A stretch of DNA of 64,000 nt from Okeania sp. KiyG1 (GCF_014132355.1 NZ_BLZO01000109.1:62001-126000); one strand, 5' to 3'. Counted from the stretch's first letter, positions 37,876-47,834 are shown. The notes: generated by a model not told the origin, from the sequence alone. Numbers and translations: made by a program.

Positions 37876-38640
37876 GTAGTCGATGAGGATATCGCTATCC
37901 CTCACCTCTACTCCAAAACCGTACATGAGAGTTTCCATCTCATACGGCTCCTAACATTGCAGGATTCTTCAAGGTTGGTTACACCTATTCTCGCACCTAA
38001 TATTTCAAGGTTTGTCAACGCTTGTTGGCCTCGGTTTTCACTACTCTTTGGCTTGGATACCTGGAGATTTTTCACGGGCATGAGTCTCCTACTCTCGACT
38101 TGAGCCTACTTACCCCGGCGAATGCGTTTTGGCTTAATACAATTTCGGTTTCACGGCTACCTGCAGTGCCTCCCCACGTCTGCATATCCTGAACATTACT
38201 CCAGGCTTGCTTCGCAGGAGTTTCCTTATCCCTAAAAGACATTGGTTAAACTTTTCCTACTCAGAGGTTAAGGTCTGAGAGTCTTAAGGGGTTACTTCGT
38301 TCCCTAGTATCATTTCTCGTTACATTTAGGCTCCTAGTGTCGTCCGACCTCCAACTAGATGTGATAACGCCGAAGAACTACGTTACCAGTTATGTGAGGT
38401 TTCCCGTTTTGGGTTTGGTGTATCAGGCTTAATTTCACCAATCGAAGATGACGAGCGGTTATACTAGATTGACTGTGCGTTAACCTTATGTAACTCCCTT
38501 GGCCACGATAACCAGAAAAAACCTTCTAGTTTTAAGGCTTTAAGTCCATGCACTGAGAGACCAAGTTGTTACCTTGGAATCCTGAACTTCAGAGTCACTC
38601 TACATCCCAGAGGGCAGGAATTCAACCTGCATGACTACTA
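37876..38640 (-). ncRNA. Group II intron RNA without an intact reverse transcriptase gene
   Basis: On the minus strand, domain V is clear at 37917-37950: GAGCCGTATGAGATGG, then AAACTCTCATGTACGGTT, 34 nt with the AGC triad. Domain VI follows as a GAGGGATA-GCGA-TATCCTC hairpin (about 37885-37905). Upstream lie domain I-like blocks such as AACCTCACATAACTGGTAAC and GCAGGTTGAATTCCTGCCC near 38615. A short frame MSFRDKETPAKQAWSNVQDM (about 38240 downwards) looks like the start of an intron-encoded protein, the rest of which is deleted. Exact ends are uncertain. The intron lies in non-coding repeat DNA rather than a gene, so splicing has no obvious coding consequence. It could be mobilised by an intact relative elsewhere. 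Confidence 0.8.
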
Positions 38641-38730
38641 GAGTTATCCCTTTTTTGAGACTGGCTAACTTACATAGAAGCTTGTTTAGCCAAACGAATC
38701 GCACTTCTTCCTTCTTCCCTCTTCCTTCTA

Positions 38731-39819
38731 CTACACAAATAAATTTTCAACAGCTTGAAGCAACTGACCTTGACTCCAATCTTGATATAAATGAGCCGCG
38801 ATCGCACATCCTCCACAACCCACACCTTCTTTAACATATCCCTGTTCATAAGCTCGTAGTTGAGGATAACAAGACTCCGCAAAACTAAGTTGTGTTGCCA
38901 TCAAAGGCACAAAACCAATTTCTCTAGCCAACCCCACAGTATCTCCCGTCGGGTCTTCAGCAACCCATCGAGTTGTTCCCACTACAATATTCTCAGGTAG
39001 CCAAGATATAGAATATTTTGCTGCTAATGCTTGCATCAAAGCATAAACAGCCAACATTTGTGTACCACCAGCTAACATCACCCCAACTTTGAGACTTGCT
39101 GTCATTGCCATTCCTGCTACTACTATTTGCATCGGGTCTCCCACCGCAGCAACCAATTTTAGAGGTTGTGAAAGCGGAGGTAAAGAATTCAAACCAGAAG
39201 CTTGTAAACCCTGTTGCACCACAGCCAATTTTTGAGTATGATTACATTGAGGATGACTGCTATTCACTTTACCCGCAGCAGCAATACCTAAACCCAACAA
39301 AATTGCTAAAGCAGTAGTTGTACCTCCAACCACACATTCTCCTAAAATTAAATAGCTATCCTTTGCTTCCGCAGCTAACTTATATCCCCAACTCTTGCCA
39401 ACTTCTAGTAAATGTTCAACAGTTGCCATATCTAAAGCACGACCAGAAGTTAAACAACGAGCTGGAGTACCTCCCAAATCAATTGTTGGTACAGTGGGTT
39501 GATGAGTTAAACCAGCATTGAATAAGTAGAGAGGGATATTCAGAGCATCAACAATTGCTTTTGTGATTAAAACTGGAGAAGCACCAGCATCAAGGGGTGG
39601 TAATGGATATTTGGGTTGTGGTTGAAAACCATTGTATAAAAATTCTACATCTGCCAAACAAGTATATTGGCGGTCTTTTGGAGTCGCCCCTGCTGCAGAA
39701 ATTCCCGGTATTAGACCTGTATCTGTAAATCCTAATATACAGGCAAAAATTGGTTGGCGTCTCCGATACCTTTGCAGCCAATTTTTTCCCTGTTGCACCT
39801 GAGTATAAACACGAATCAT
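38731..39819 (-). CDS. cobT: Nicotinate mononucleotide-dependent phosphoribosyltransferase CobT (TIGR00303 type)
   Basis: 362 aa of the UPF0284/TIGR00303 group, the form of CobT found in cyanobacteria and archaea. CobT transfers phosphoribose from nicotinate mononucleotide to the lower-ligand base in (pseudo)cobalamin assembly. Conserved parts are the N-terminal FACILGFTDTGLIPGISAAG, FNAGLTHQPTVPTIDLGG, the Gly-rich LGECVVGGTTTALAILLGLG and VGDPMQIVVAGMAMTASLKV, and a C-terminal GVGCGGCAIAAHLY. Many cyanobacteria make pseudocobalamin with adenine as lower ligand, which may be the base used here. The DUF2232 gene upstream lies on the same strand 0.6 kb away. Cytoplasmic. Confidence 0.9.
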   Translation of the reverse strand: MIRVYTQVQQGKNWLQRYRRRQPIFACILGFTDTGLIPGISAAGATPKDRQYTCLADVEFLYNGFQPQPKYPLPPLDAGASPVLITKAIVDALNIPLYLFNAGLTHQPTVPTIDLGGTPARCLTSGRALDMATVEHLLEVGKSWGYKLAAEAKDSYLILGECVVGGTTTALAILLGLGIAAAGKVNSSHPQCNHTQKLAVVQQGLQASGLNSLPPLSQPLKLVAAVGDPMQIVVAGMAMTASLKVGVMLAGGTQMLAVYALMQALAAKYSISWLPENIVVGTTRWVAEDPTGDTVGLAREIGFVPLMATQLSFAESCYPQLRAYEQGYVKEGVGCGGCAIAAHLYQDWSQGQLLQAVENLFV

Positions 39820-40425
39820 TATTATTAGTAAGTTTAGGTAATAGATTATTTAGATATCTTCAGAAAAGAGGGAATAGGAAAAAATAAAAAATAATTGATA
39901 ATTGATGGATAAAATTGATTTTATTTTTGATTTTTGGAGATGTCTATTAGAGGTTATCTGAGAAGTCCCATTTGCTACATCCAAGCCCCCTAAATCCCCC
40001 AATTTTGGGGGACTTAAAAGCAAATAGACTCTTGTTCCCCCCAAAGTTGGGGGGCTAGGGGGGCAAAATATAGACTCTTTTTCCCCCCAAAGTTAGGGTG
40101 CTAGGGGGGCAAAATTCAGTATCAAAAAACTTTTCAGATATCCTCTTAGAAATCAGAAAAGTTTACTTATAGCACTACGCAAATAGGGCGCGGAAATTTA
40201 TAAATCAGGACTTACGCAAATTTTTAGACAATACGCTATCCCTGGAGGGCGTTAGCGGAGCTTTGCGTTAGCAAATGCCATTCGCCCCTACTAGATATGA
40301 CGGTTCTGCGTAAGTCCTGTAAATGCTCAAACTCAGTCAGATATTACTTTTAACTTTTAACTTTTAACTTTTAACTTTTAACTTTTGACTTTTAACTTTT
40401 GACTTTTGACTTCCGCGTAGCGGCA
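39820..40425. other. Repeat-filled spacer
   Basis: Holds inverted halves GATATCTTCAGAAAAGAGGG and GATTTTTGGAGATGTCTATT (39850-39950), tandem C/G-rich units CCCCCCAAAGTTGGGGGGCT (40035-40110), a mini-transposon (40206-40319) and an AACTTTTAACTTTTAACTTT run (40345-40410). No gene. Confidence 0.65.
40206..40319. mobile_element. Mini-transposon, CAGGACTTACGCA family
   Basis: Ends CAGGACTTACGCA and TGCGTAAGTCCTG are in perfect inversion. TAAAT is duplicated exactly at 40201-40205 and 40320-40324. The interior contains the common GCAAATGCCATTCGCCCCTA block. Confidence 0.88.
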
Positions 40426-41085
40426 CTACTCATAATCAAGCAAAACTCTTACCCATTTAGGAGGTCTAGGAATAGGGTTGCCGATGCGGTCTAGTAATAA
40501 TAAAGCTACCAAATGTACAACAAATAAATACACAAAATTATTCACAAATACCATGACTAAAGCAAGTGCTTGAATTAAAGGCAAACTAGGTTGAGCTAAT
40601 AATCCCAATTTGATAAATACCCATTCTAGGAATTCTGTAACTTGTGTAGTTAAATATATCCAGAGGTCTTGTCCCAACAAAAGTGAAAGTAACCAAAATC
40701 GAAAAAAGAAACCAATTGAGCCGAGTATAGAACCTAAACCTATAGAAGTTAACCAATTTCCTCCTCGTTTCCATACTCCCCCTAACATTACTCCCATGAA
40801 ACCAAAAGGAATGACAAATAAAATACTACGAGTTGGCCCCATAAGCACAGATAAAAGTAATCCTGATACTGCTGCGCCCATCCAAGCTGCACGGTTTCCC
40901 CATCGTAAATATAGTAAAGCAATTGGTACTGGGAAGAAAACTCTTAATAAGGGTCCCAAGGGAAAGTAATAATTGATAAACCAAATTAAACTAGCTGTAC
41001 TGGCCAGAAAAGCTGTTTCTACCAGAACTATTGGTTTATCTTCTTTGCTGGTGGATGATGGTATTGGATCTGAAGTTGTTTTCAC
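40426..41085 (-). CDS. DUF2232 (YybS-like) integral membrane protein
   Basis: 219 aa, six or so membrane helices from about residue 20 to 200 (ETAFLASTASLIWFINYYFP, AAWMGAAVSGLLLSVLMGPT, SILFVIPFGFMGVMLGGVWK, SLPLIQALALVMVFVNNFVY). The pattern fits DUF2232, related to energy-coupling-factor S components and YybS, of unknown substrate. The N-terminus is short and charged (MKTTSDPIPSSTSKEDKP). It lies on the same strand as, and upstream of, cobT, so a cobalamin link is possible but rests on proximity only. Confidence 0.8.
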   Translation of the reverse strand: MKTTSDPIPSSTSKEDKPIVLVETAFLASTASLIWFINYYFPLGPLLRVFFPVPIALLYLRWGNRAAWMGAAVSGLLLSVLMGPTRSILFVIPFGFMGVMLGGVWKRGGNWLTSIGLGSILGSIGFFFRFWLLSLLLGQDLWIYLTTQVTEFLEWVFIKLGLLAQPSLPLIQALALVMVFVNNFVYLFVVHLVALLLLDRIGNPIPRPPKWVRVLLDYE

Positions 41086-41553
41086 AGAATTGGTTTGGCC
41101 TTATAAGTTTTGGCTAGTGCCGCTACGCGGAAGTCAAAAGTCGTAGGGGCGTTAACGATAGTTATGCGAAGCAAATGGCATTCGCCCTCAAAAGTATTGA
41201 TTGGTAAAGTTTTTAAGATTTTGTAATTGACTTTTAATTTACTCCTTAGATTAAACGGCGTTGCTGATTATTCAATTAGTGGTAAATTTTCACCCAAAAC
41301 AATAGTGGGAATATATTTATATTCTGACTCTAAAGTCACCGAAAAACTCTTTTCTGACTCCTGACTCCTATCTCCTGACTTATGACAAAAAATAAGGTCT
41401 CAAGCCTCCCCTTTTAAGGGGATGAAAAAAAATAAGGTTCAATATTTCAATCCCAATACTTCAGGTAGAGGTACTGATAACTGATAACTGATAACTGATA
41501 ACTGAAATGACTCCTGACTCCTGTGAAATCATACACTTAATCAGTAACCCTGA
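41086..41553. other. Spacer with repeats, no gene
   Basis: Contains a CTAACG/GGCATTCGCCC-type repeat (41145-41190), a short CTCAAGCCTCCCCTTTTAAG hairpin (41398-41420) and GATAACTGATAACTGATAAC runs (41475-41505). Confidence 0.6.
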
Positions 41554-42258
41554 CTAAACAAGTGTACGTTCCAGTGCGTGTATATCAGGAATACATAATG
41601 TATCGCGATCGCGTTTGATTAATGACTTTTTTTCTAACTTGCTTAAGACTCTGGTAACAGTCTCTCTGGCCAACCCACTTAAACTACTTAGCTCTCTATG
41701 AGGTAAATTAGGAATTTCTTTTCCTTGTTGAGAGTCTATACCTTGCCCTTCTGCTAAAAATAGTAAAATATCTGCTACCCTAGCCTGAGCATCTGCTTCT
41801 CGTAGTCTAAGTCGTCGATTCACTTGTCGTAAACGTCTGGCCATTAATTGGGCTAATCTAATTCCTGCTGTGGGTTCAGTATGAATTAGATGAGCAAAAT
41901 CTTGAGCTGGCATATTACCAATTAATGTGGGGGCTAAGGTAATTACGTCAGTAGAGCGAGGTACTTCATCTAAAGCGGCCATTTCTCCAAATAATTCGCC
42001 TTTACCCAAAATATTCAGCGTTACTTCTTTACCATCCAAGTTATAGGTGCGAATTTTTACCCACCCATCCAGAATGAAGTATACAGATGTCCCCCAATCA
42101 TTCTCTAGTAAGATTACCTGATTTGGTGGATGTTGACGACTGACCACATGAATTACTGCTTTTTCTAATGCTTCTTGTGGTAAACCCTCAAAAAATGAGG
42201 TAGAAAGCATTAATTCTTTAATATTTAATTGGGGGTCGCGATTATACCTTTCTTCCAT
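41554..42258 (-). CDS. CRP/FNR-family transcription regulator
   Basis: 234 aa. Cyclic-nucleotide-binding domain (about 14-130) with QVILLENDWGTSVYFILDGW and the phosphate-binding cassette FGEMAALDEVPRSTDV, which keeps the Glu and Arg-Ser of cAMP binders. Then a dimer helix (IRLAQLMARRLRQVNRRLRL) and a winged HTH with recognition helix LSSLSGLARETVTRVLSKLE. It is distinct from NtcA, whose cassette differs, and closest in layout to cyanobacterial cAMP-type CRPs such as SyCRP1 (inference). It is monocistronic. The targets are unknown. Confidence 0.87.
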   Translation of the reverse strand: MEERYNRDPQLNIKELMLSTSFFEGLPQEALEKAVIHVVSRQHPPNQVILLENDWGTSVYFILDGWVKIRTYNLDGKEVTLNILGKGELFGEMAALDEVPRSTDVITLAPTLIGNMPAQDFAHLIHTEPTAGIRLAQLMARRLRQVNRRLRLREADAQARVADILLFLAEGQGIDSQQGKEIPNLPHRELSSLSGLARETVTRVLSKLEKKSLIKRDRDTLCIPDIHALERTLV

Positions 42259-42839
42259 AAAGTTATTTTTTCAATATTAATCGGGCAGTATATTTAGCCC
42301 ACAAAGCAACTATAAATTAATAATTAAAATTAATACATATTATATTATTAGCCAATTGGCCGACTTTAAATATCCTGAAAGTCAACAACTTTGTGGAATC
42401 TATGATAGGGCTTTTACAGTATGGTAGTACATAGGTATCAGTACAGGATTTGTCAAAAACCCAAAATATCAATAATAAATCCGGAAACTTTTACTACTGC
42501 TTCCAGTTAAGCGCTCCTTGACGGGTTAAACATCCACAGGGTCATAATACTATTTCCTAATCCTAAAAAATTTTCTAAACAGCTCAATTTTAGGACTATT
42601 TATGACTATTATAGTTAATAAATATTATTATGTATGTAGTAGGTATAGAAAGTAAAAGTACTTAAATTATTAATTTAATAATATCGTGCTATTGCCACAT
42701 CAGGCTATACATTAGACTAAAGAGTCTGAAAAAACTTTAAGACTGTTAATCCAATCTATCTCTAATTTGTACATCTTGTGTGAAAGAGTAATTTTAAAGT
42801 CAGTTATGCTCTCATCAGTTTTATAATTCTTAATGATGA
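42259..42839. other. Divergent AT-rich intergenic region
   Basis: 580 bp between the CRP-family gene (minus) and the acidic coiled-coil gene (plus). I see no repeats of the families found elsewhere. Promoters for both genes are expected here. Confidence 0.45.
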
Positions 42840-44594
42840 GTGACAAAGGTGAAACTCTTGAATTTCCAGAATAAGCAAATCAAATCAATAATCAGTGAAA
42901 TAGATGAGGTGCTAAATCAGCCTAGCACTAAAAATTATCCTAAAGTCTTAGAAAAAACACTCAGAAAATCTCAAAAGACACTACAGCAGGTGCTGAACTA
43001 TCTGAGTCAGAATGTGGATACAACCTCAAGTCTACAGCTACTCTCTGTTGACCCACCTTCAAATTCGGAAAATGTTATTGACCAGACGACTAAGGAACAT
43101 CCACAACAGCTAGAAGAGTTTTTGACTCCTATTAATCGATATTTACAAGAAGATTTTCAAGTTCTTAAAGAACAACGACAAGCTTTGCAAGAAGAAATTA
43201 GACAACTTGAGAAGCAAAGACAAGATAATTATTCCCTAGCTCAACAATATGCTAAACAGGAGCAAATTATTTCTGAGTTTTCTCAGGCTTTACTTGGCCC
43301 AGTGCAAGAAACATTGGTGGAACATTTGTCTCAGTTAACCAACCAACATTCATATCCAAGTCAGAGCGCTTTACCTATTGAGCAAAATCTCGATCCACAG
43401 ACTTCTAAGAATATTGAACCTTCTGAAATGGGGACAAATTCAGAGGGTATACTGAAAGAAGACGATAACTTGGACCACTCATTTATTGATGAGTTCAATA
43501 CAGAAGATAATGAAGAAACACAGCCAGATCCAGAAAATTTTATAGCATCCTCTCATGTTAGTCCTCAAAATATTCAAAATCCAAAACTATCTCCTCAAAT
43601 AAATGAATTACATGAGCCTAACAATACAGATGTATTTCCTTATCCAGGATATGAGTTTGTTTCTAAAGTAAATACAGAATCAAAAACAACTGAAACAGAT
43701 AATTCAAGCCCTCAAGAATCATCTATTCAAAATGAACTTAATCTTGATGAAGAGCAAGATTTAGAAGTTATTAAAAGTCAAAATGAGCAAGATAAAACTT
43801 TTGTTCAACTAGAAGCTCCTAGTTTTGAAGAGGAGAATACAGAGTGGCAAGAATCTCAAAATTATACTGCTAAAATAGAAGATGCAGAAATAGCAAATAC
43901 GATTGAATCACCACTAAATTATGAGTTAAAGTTAGACAATTCAGAAAATGTAGAAAACACTGAAATTATCGAATCTCTCAGTAATCTCTTTGGTGAATTA
44001 GAGATAAATGAAGCAGAAACTAATCAATTAATTGCTTCTCTAGAACCTAAGCAAGAAAAAACAAATTGCAGCAATAAATCAGAAGAAGAAGAGTATCTTC
44101 AGGCATCTGCTAAAGAAAGTCTCTTGCCAGTACAAGAATCAGATGAAACACAAGATATAGAATTATTATTAGATACTAATATCCTCAATAATTTGCGTTC
44201 TGATTTAGAAAATTTAGAAGAATTTGACTTAGATGAATTAGCAGAAGATCCGCAACAAACTGAGCTTCAATTAGGAGAATATTCACCTGTATCTTTAGAA
44301 GAAAGTAGTCTTGAATCGACTGATGTTTCTGCTACTTCGACTTCAGAAGCAGAAATTACTAACTTAGAAAGTTTATTTATAGATATTGGTGATGCTTCAG
44401 AAAAATCAAATCTAACGAACCAAGAAAATACTTACAATTCAGCAGAAAATATAGAAAATGAACACATTCTAGAAGATATTTTAGATAACTTAACATCTTC
44501 AACAGAAGTAGAATCAACAGATACAAATGAGCGAGAAATTTTACCTCTAGAAACCCTACTTCAAGACTCTCCAGAGACAGAAAAAAAAAATTGA
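42840..44594 (+). CDS. Acidic coiled-coil protein, unknown function
   Basis: 584 aa, GTG start. Residues about 5-170 are predicted coiled coil (EDFQVLKEQRQALQEEIRQL, EKQRQDNYSLAQQYAKQEQI). The rest is low-complexity and strongly acidic, rich in Glu, Asp, Ser and Asn (NTEDNEETQPDPENF; LENLEEFDLDELAEDPQ), probably disordered. The end overlaps the start of the Hsp70-like gene by 4 bp (TTGA) next to an A10 run, so the two are co-translated, or are fused when one A is added. An adaptor or substrate-presenting partner of the chaperone-like ATPase is the simplest guess. I do not recognise a named family. Confidence 0.7.
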   Translation: MTKVKLLNFQNKQIKSIISEIDEVLNQPSTKNYPKVLEKTLRKSQKTLQQVLNYLSQNVDTTSSLQLLSVDPPSNSENVIDQTTKEHPQQLEEFLTPINRYLQEDFQVLKEQRQALQEEIRQLEKQRQDNYSLAQQYAKQEQIISEFSQALLGPVQETLVEHLSQLTNQHSYPSQSALPIEQNLDPQTSKNIEPSEMGTNSEGILKEDDNLDHSFIDEFNTEDNEETQPDPENFIASSHVSPQNIQNPKLSPQINELHEPNNTDVFPYPGYEFVSKVNTESKTTETDNSSPQESSIQNELNLDEEQDLEVIKSQNEQDKTFVQLEAPSFEEENTEWQESQNYTAKIEDAEIANTIESPLNYELKLDNSENVENTEIIESLSNLFGELEINEAETNQLIASLEPKQEKTNCSNKSEEEEYLQASAKESLLPVQESDETQDIELLLDTNILNNLRSDLENLEEFDLDELAEDPQQTELQLGEYSPVSLEESSLESTDVSATSTSEAEITNLESLFIDIGDASEKSNLTNQENTYNSAENIENEHILEDILDNLTSSTEVESTDTNEREILPLETLLQDSPETEKKN

Positions 44595-46619
44595 ATCCCT
44601 TGAAAGAGACAGATAGAATACCAGAGAAAAAACCTTCACTATGGTATTTAGGAATTGACTTTAGTACTACAGGTATTTCTGCCGCATTATTTAATCGTAG
44701 CAGCAGTGAAATTTATCCTATATATTGGGAAAGGGGAGCAACTAAACAAGGGTTAGATATTACTGAAACAAATCAAGAATTTGCTCTATCAACAAAAATA
44801 GCTCAAACAACATTAAGTTCTACTACAAAAACAAAAATATATAAGCTACCATCAACTTTATATATATATCAAAAATCATCTAAACAGAAAACTATAGAAG
44901 AAAAACCCTTATTAGTACAAAACTTGAAGCCTGCTTTAAAAGTTACTATTCCTTACATTTCGATTAAATTTGAAAAACAACAATTTCAGGAAAACCAGAT
45001 AAATCTTTTCTTCTAGATTCTAACTTTGTTGCTACAACTGCCCATGAACCAATTTTACAGTTGTCTGAACATCAACAAATTCCTCTTAATTTAGTTAAGC
45101 AAGGATTAGTAACTTTATTAACTACCCTTCAGACCCAAGCTGTTGTCCAAGACTCTATTTCTCTAACTGATGGAGAAACTCAAACAATAATTACTTTACC
45201 TCATGATTATACTTGTGGCGCAGTAGGATTAGACCAAGAAACATTTGTTTCCGCTTTGGCACAATTAAAATGTGTGTTGATAGGTAGTCCAACTAATTGG
45301 CCAGAAGCCTATCATTTCAATCTCAGAGAAGCAGTTTTAGAAGCAGGTCTTGTCCAAGGTGTCAGTCAAGTAATTGTAGTTGAGGAGGCGATCGCTACTG
45401 CCCTATCAGAATTAACTTCAGTAACAGAAGATCCAAAAACATCTACTATCTCAGAATTTAGAAAGGGCAAAATTTTAATTGTGAATGTGGGAGCAACTAC
45501 AACAGAAATGGCCTTAGTAGATTTTCCTGATGATGGCCAAAATTTAACTTACTCTCACTTCCATTGCCATAGTTTTGCTTATGGGGGTCAGGCCCTAGAT
45601 CAAGATATTGTTTGTCAACTTTTATTAAAAAACGAAAATCTTTCGCCCCAGACCCAGAAAGAAAAGAATCAAGAACAATCTACTCAATCATGGCCACGGC
45701 CAGGCTATCCAGATTTATCAATTAGGTATCAACTACAGCAATGGTTACAAAGTTCATCCTACAGACAAGAATTATTAGCAGCAGCTCGTAATTTAAAAGT
45801 AATTCTGCCATCGGAAAAAGAATTTATTTTGAATATAGGCGATCGCCAATGGAATTTACAACAACAAGATTTAGAAAAAAAGTATTAGGACCTTTTATAC
45901 AACAATTAAATCAGGAGTTAAATAATTTTTTGAGTAGGGTGGGAATATCTCCGGTGGGAATTAACCGTGCTTTATGTACTGGAGGTAGTGGGAGTTGGAG
46001 CGGGATATCTCGTTGGTTACGTCAAAAATTATCTAACGCAATTATTGTTCAAGATACAAAAGTTAATTCTGAAAATATAGAGTTAGAGCAAGAAAAGTCG
46101 CAGGGATCGGATAATTATTTATCTGAGATTGAAGATATTAAACTAACTATCGGTAGGGTTGCTTATGGTTTAGCTATCTTACCTCTTTATCCACAAATTA
46201 TAGATATACCTCAACAACAGTACAACGACTATTTTTTACTGTGGGAAATACTGCGAGTTTTTCCTGACCGTCCTTTATCTCTAAAGGAAGTTTATCAATT
46301 ATTAGAGGAACAAGGAATAAATACTCGTGTTTGTCAGGAGAACATTAAGACTATTTTAGACAGTAAACTACCTCCTGGTTTAATGCCTTCGGAAGAAGAT
46401 GTAATGCTATTAAGTGAAGCTTCTCGACAAAATTCTGACTATCAAAGTTTGAGAGCAAAGCCACTTTTTTGCCAAGAAACTGATGGTAGTGGATATCGTT
46501 TGAGTGGGGAACAAGCAGAATATTTAAGAGAATACTTAAATAAGTTAGTGGCTAATACTAGGCAAAAATTTGAGGAACCCACAGTGAGAACTGGGATAAA
46601 ACTTATTAATTATGACTAA
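44591..46619 (+). pseudogene. Hsp70/actin-fold ATPase-like protein with two frameshifts at A-runs
   Basis: Three frames together make one protein. Part 1 (TTG 44591) carries the phosphate-1 loop WYLGIDFSTTGISAALFNRS. Part 2 carries PDKSFLLDSNFVATTAHEPI, the helix LNLREAVLEAGL and phosphate-2 ILIVNVGATTTEMALVDF. Part 3 has the adenosine loop ALCTGGSGSWSGISRWLRQK and a C-terminal domain ending TGIKLINYD. The frames join if one A is added to the A5 run at 44973-44977 and one to the A7 run at 45875-45881. Hsp70-like proteins of this divergent cyanobacterial type often lack a classical peptide-binding domain. Because both breaks are single-base changes in A-runs, sequencing error or slippage is as likely as true inactivation. 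Confidence 0.7.
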
Positions 46620-46620
46620 T

Positions 46621-46734
46621 CAGGACTTACGCAGAGACTCTATATATAGAGAGGGCGAATGCCATTTGTTAGCGCAAAGCTCCGAATTGCGCCCCTACAG
46701 ATGGTGGTTTGACAGTCAATTTGCGTAAGTCCTG
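46621..46734. mobile_element. Mini-transposon, CAGGACTTACGCA family
   Basis: Perfect inverted ends. CTAAT is duplicated at 46616-46620 and 46735-46739. The left duplication includes the stop codon of the Hsp70-like gene, so the insertion lies directly at the gene end without altering the protein. Confidence 0.88.
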
Positions 46735-46851
46735 CTAATTTTGATTTGTGCTACTCACTTCTGCGATAAATCAATTCAATATCTGAAATCAACAATTTTA
46801 TCTCCCTATTCCCTATTCCCTCACAGCAGTGCGCATCCCATCTCTTGGTCG

Positions 46852-46975
46852 CAGGGCTAATTCTTTGTCATCAGAGAATATTTACAACTCTATATTTTTG
46901 GTTAACTAATTCTAGCAAGATGTACGAAATTTCAAAATTTCAAAGGATACAGTTTTTCTCTAGTGACGATAAATT
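46852..46975. mobile_element. Degenerate ISAs1-related mini-element
   Basis: Starts CAGGGCTAATTCTTTGTCAT, similar to the end of the IS at 36315, and has a degenerate inverted partner TTTTTCTCTAGTGACGATAA near 46947-46966. No coding capacity. Confidence 0.5.
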
Positions 46976-47230
46976 GACTTTTGTAAAACTCCCCCACTCC
47001 CTTTTTCTCTAGTGATATCAAATCCGTTTTATTGAACATAACAAAATTCTCCAATCGTCATAACTACCCTCATCTTTGTAATTCTCTCTCCTCCTGACTC
47101 CTGACTCCTGACTTCCCCTCCCCTCCTCGGAGGGGTTAGGGGTGGGTTGACTCCTCCTGACTTAACTATTCTATGGCTGTTTAACCGGATTTGATATGAC
47201 AATAAATTGACTGATAACTGATAACTAATA

Positions 47231-47346
47231 CAGGACTTACGCAAAATGTGAAATTATACACCAATTGTAGTGGGCGCCATTCGGAGCTTTGCGGAACGCA
47301 AATGCCATTCGCCCCTACTAGATATGGTGGTTATGCGTAAGTCCTG
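47231..47346. mobile_element. Mini-transposon, CAGGACTTACGCA family
   Basis: Perfect inverted ends with TAATA duplicated at 47226-47230 and 47347-47351. The interior GC block is inverted relative to the 46621 copy. Confidence 0.88.
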
Positions 47347-47594
47347 TAATAACTGAAATGACCCTGCTCTCTTGGTCGGCGTTCCCATGGCGAGGATACC
47401 TCAATGGGTTCCGACCGCTTGCGTATGTCGCGTCCCGCAGGGTAACACCGCTATTCCTTGACTTCTACAAGGAGTCTATTAGACATCTGGTAAAAATAAA
47501 AAATTCAATCAATTCTTATCCATAAATTATCAATTAATTCTTCCTGTTCCTTGTTCCCTCTTTTTTGTTCCCTCTTTTTTAGAGAGGTCTATTG

Positions 47595-47834
47595 TTGACA
47601 TCCTCCCCGGCCTAAAGGCACGGGGATTCCTACCGAGCCTTAGCTCCTCGGTGGGTTGACGTCTCACAGGCTGCTGCTACTTTGGCAGTAGTCTGACGCT
47701 TGCCTCCACGTCCGTTTAGAGTTTCCGAGTGCCCCCGGCAACTAATAACACTATAGCATATATTCAATTCACTTAACATAAAAATAAAAAGTCGCCCTAC
47801 AAGGGCGAGGCTTTAAACCCAATTTTTCGGTAAA
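47595..47834 (-). mobile_element. tnpB-less IS605-type element retaining an omega-RNA-like end
   Basis: On the minus strand it starts ACCGAAAAATTGGGTTTAAA with the GCCCTTGTAGGGC stem, then keeps only the last stretch of tnpB-like sequence (AACGGACGTGGAGGCAAGCG) and the right-end hairpins (GGCTCGGTAGGAATCCCCGT, then GCCGGGGAGGATGTC). It matches the element at 34139-35535 at both ends but is only about 240 bp. It may still produce an omega-RNA-type transcript (inference). Confidence 0.7.

Noticed and set aside
47029-47244. 71-codon minus-strand frame
   Set aside because: Made of GAGTCAGGAG and GGAGGGG-type short repeats.
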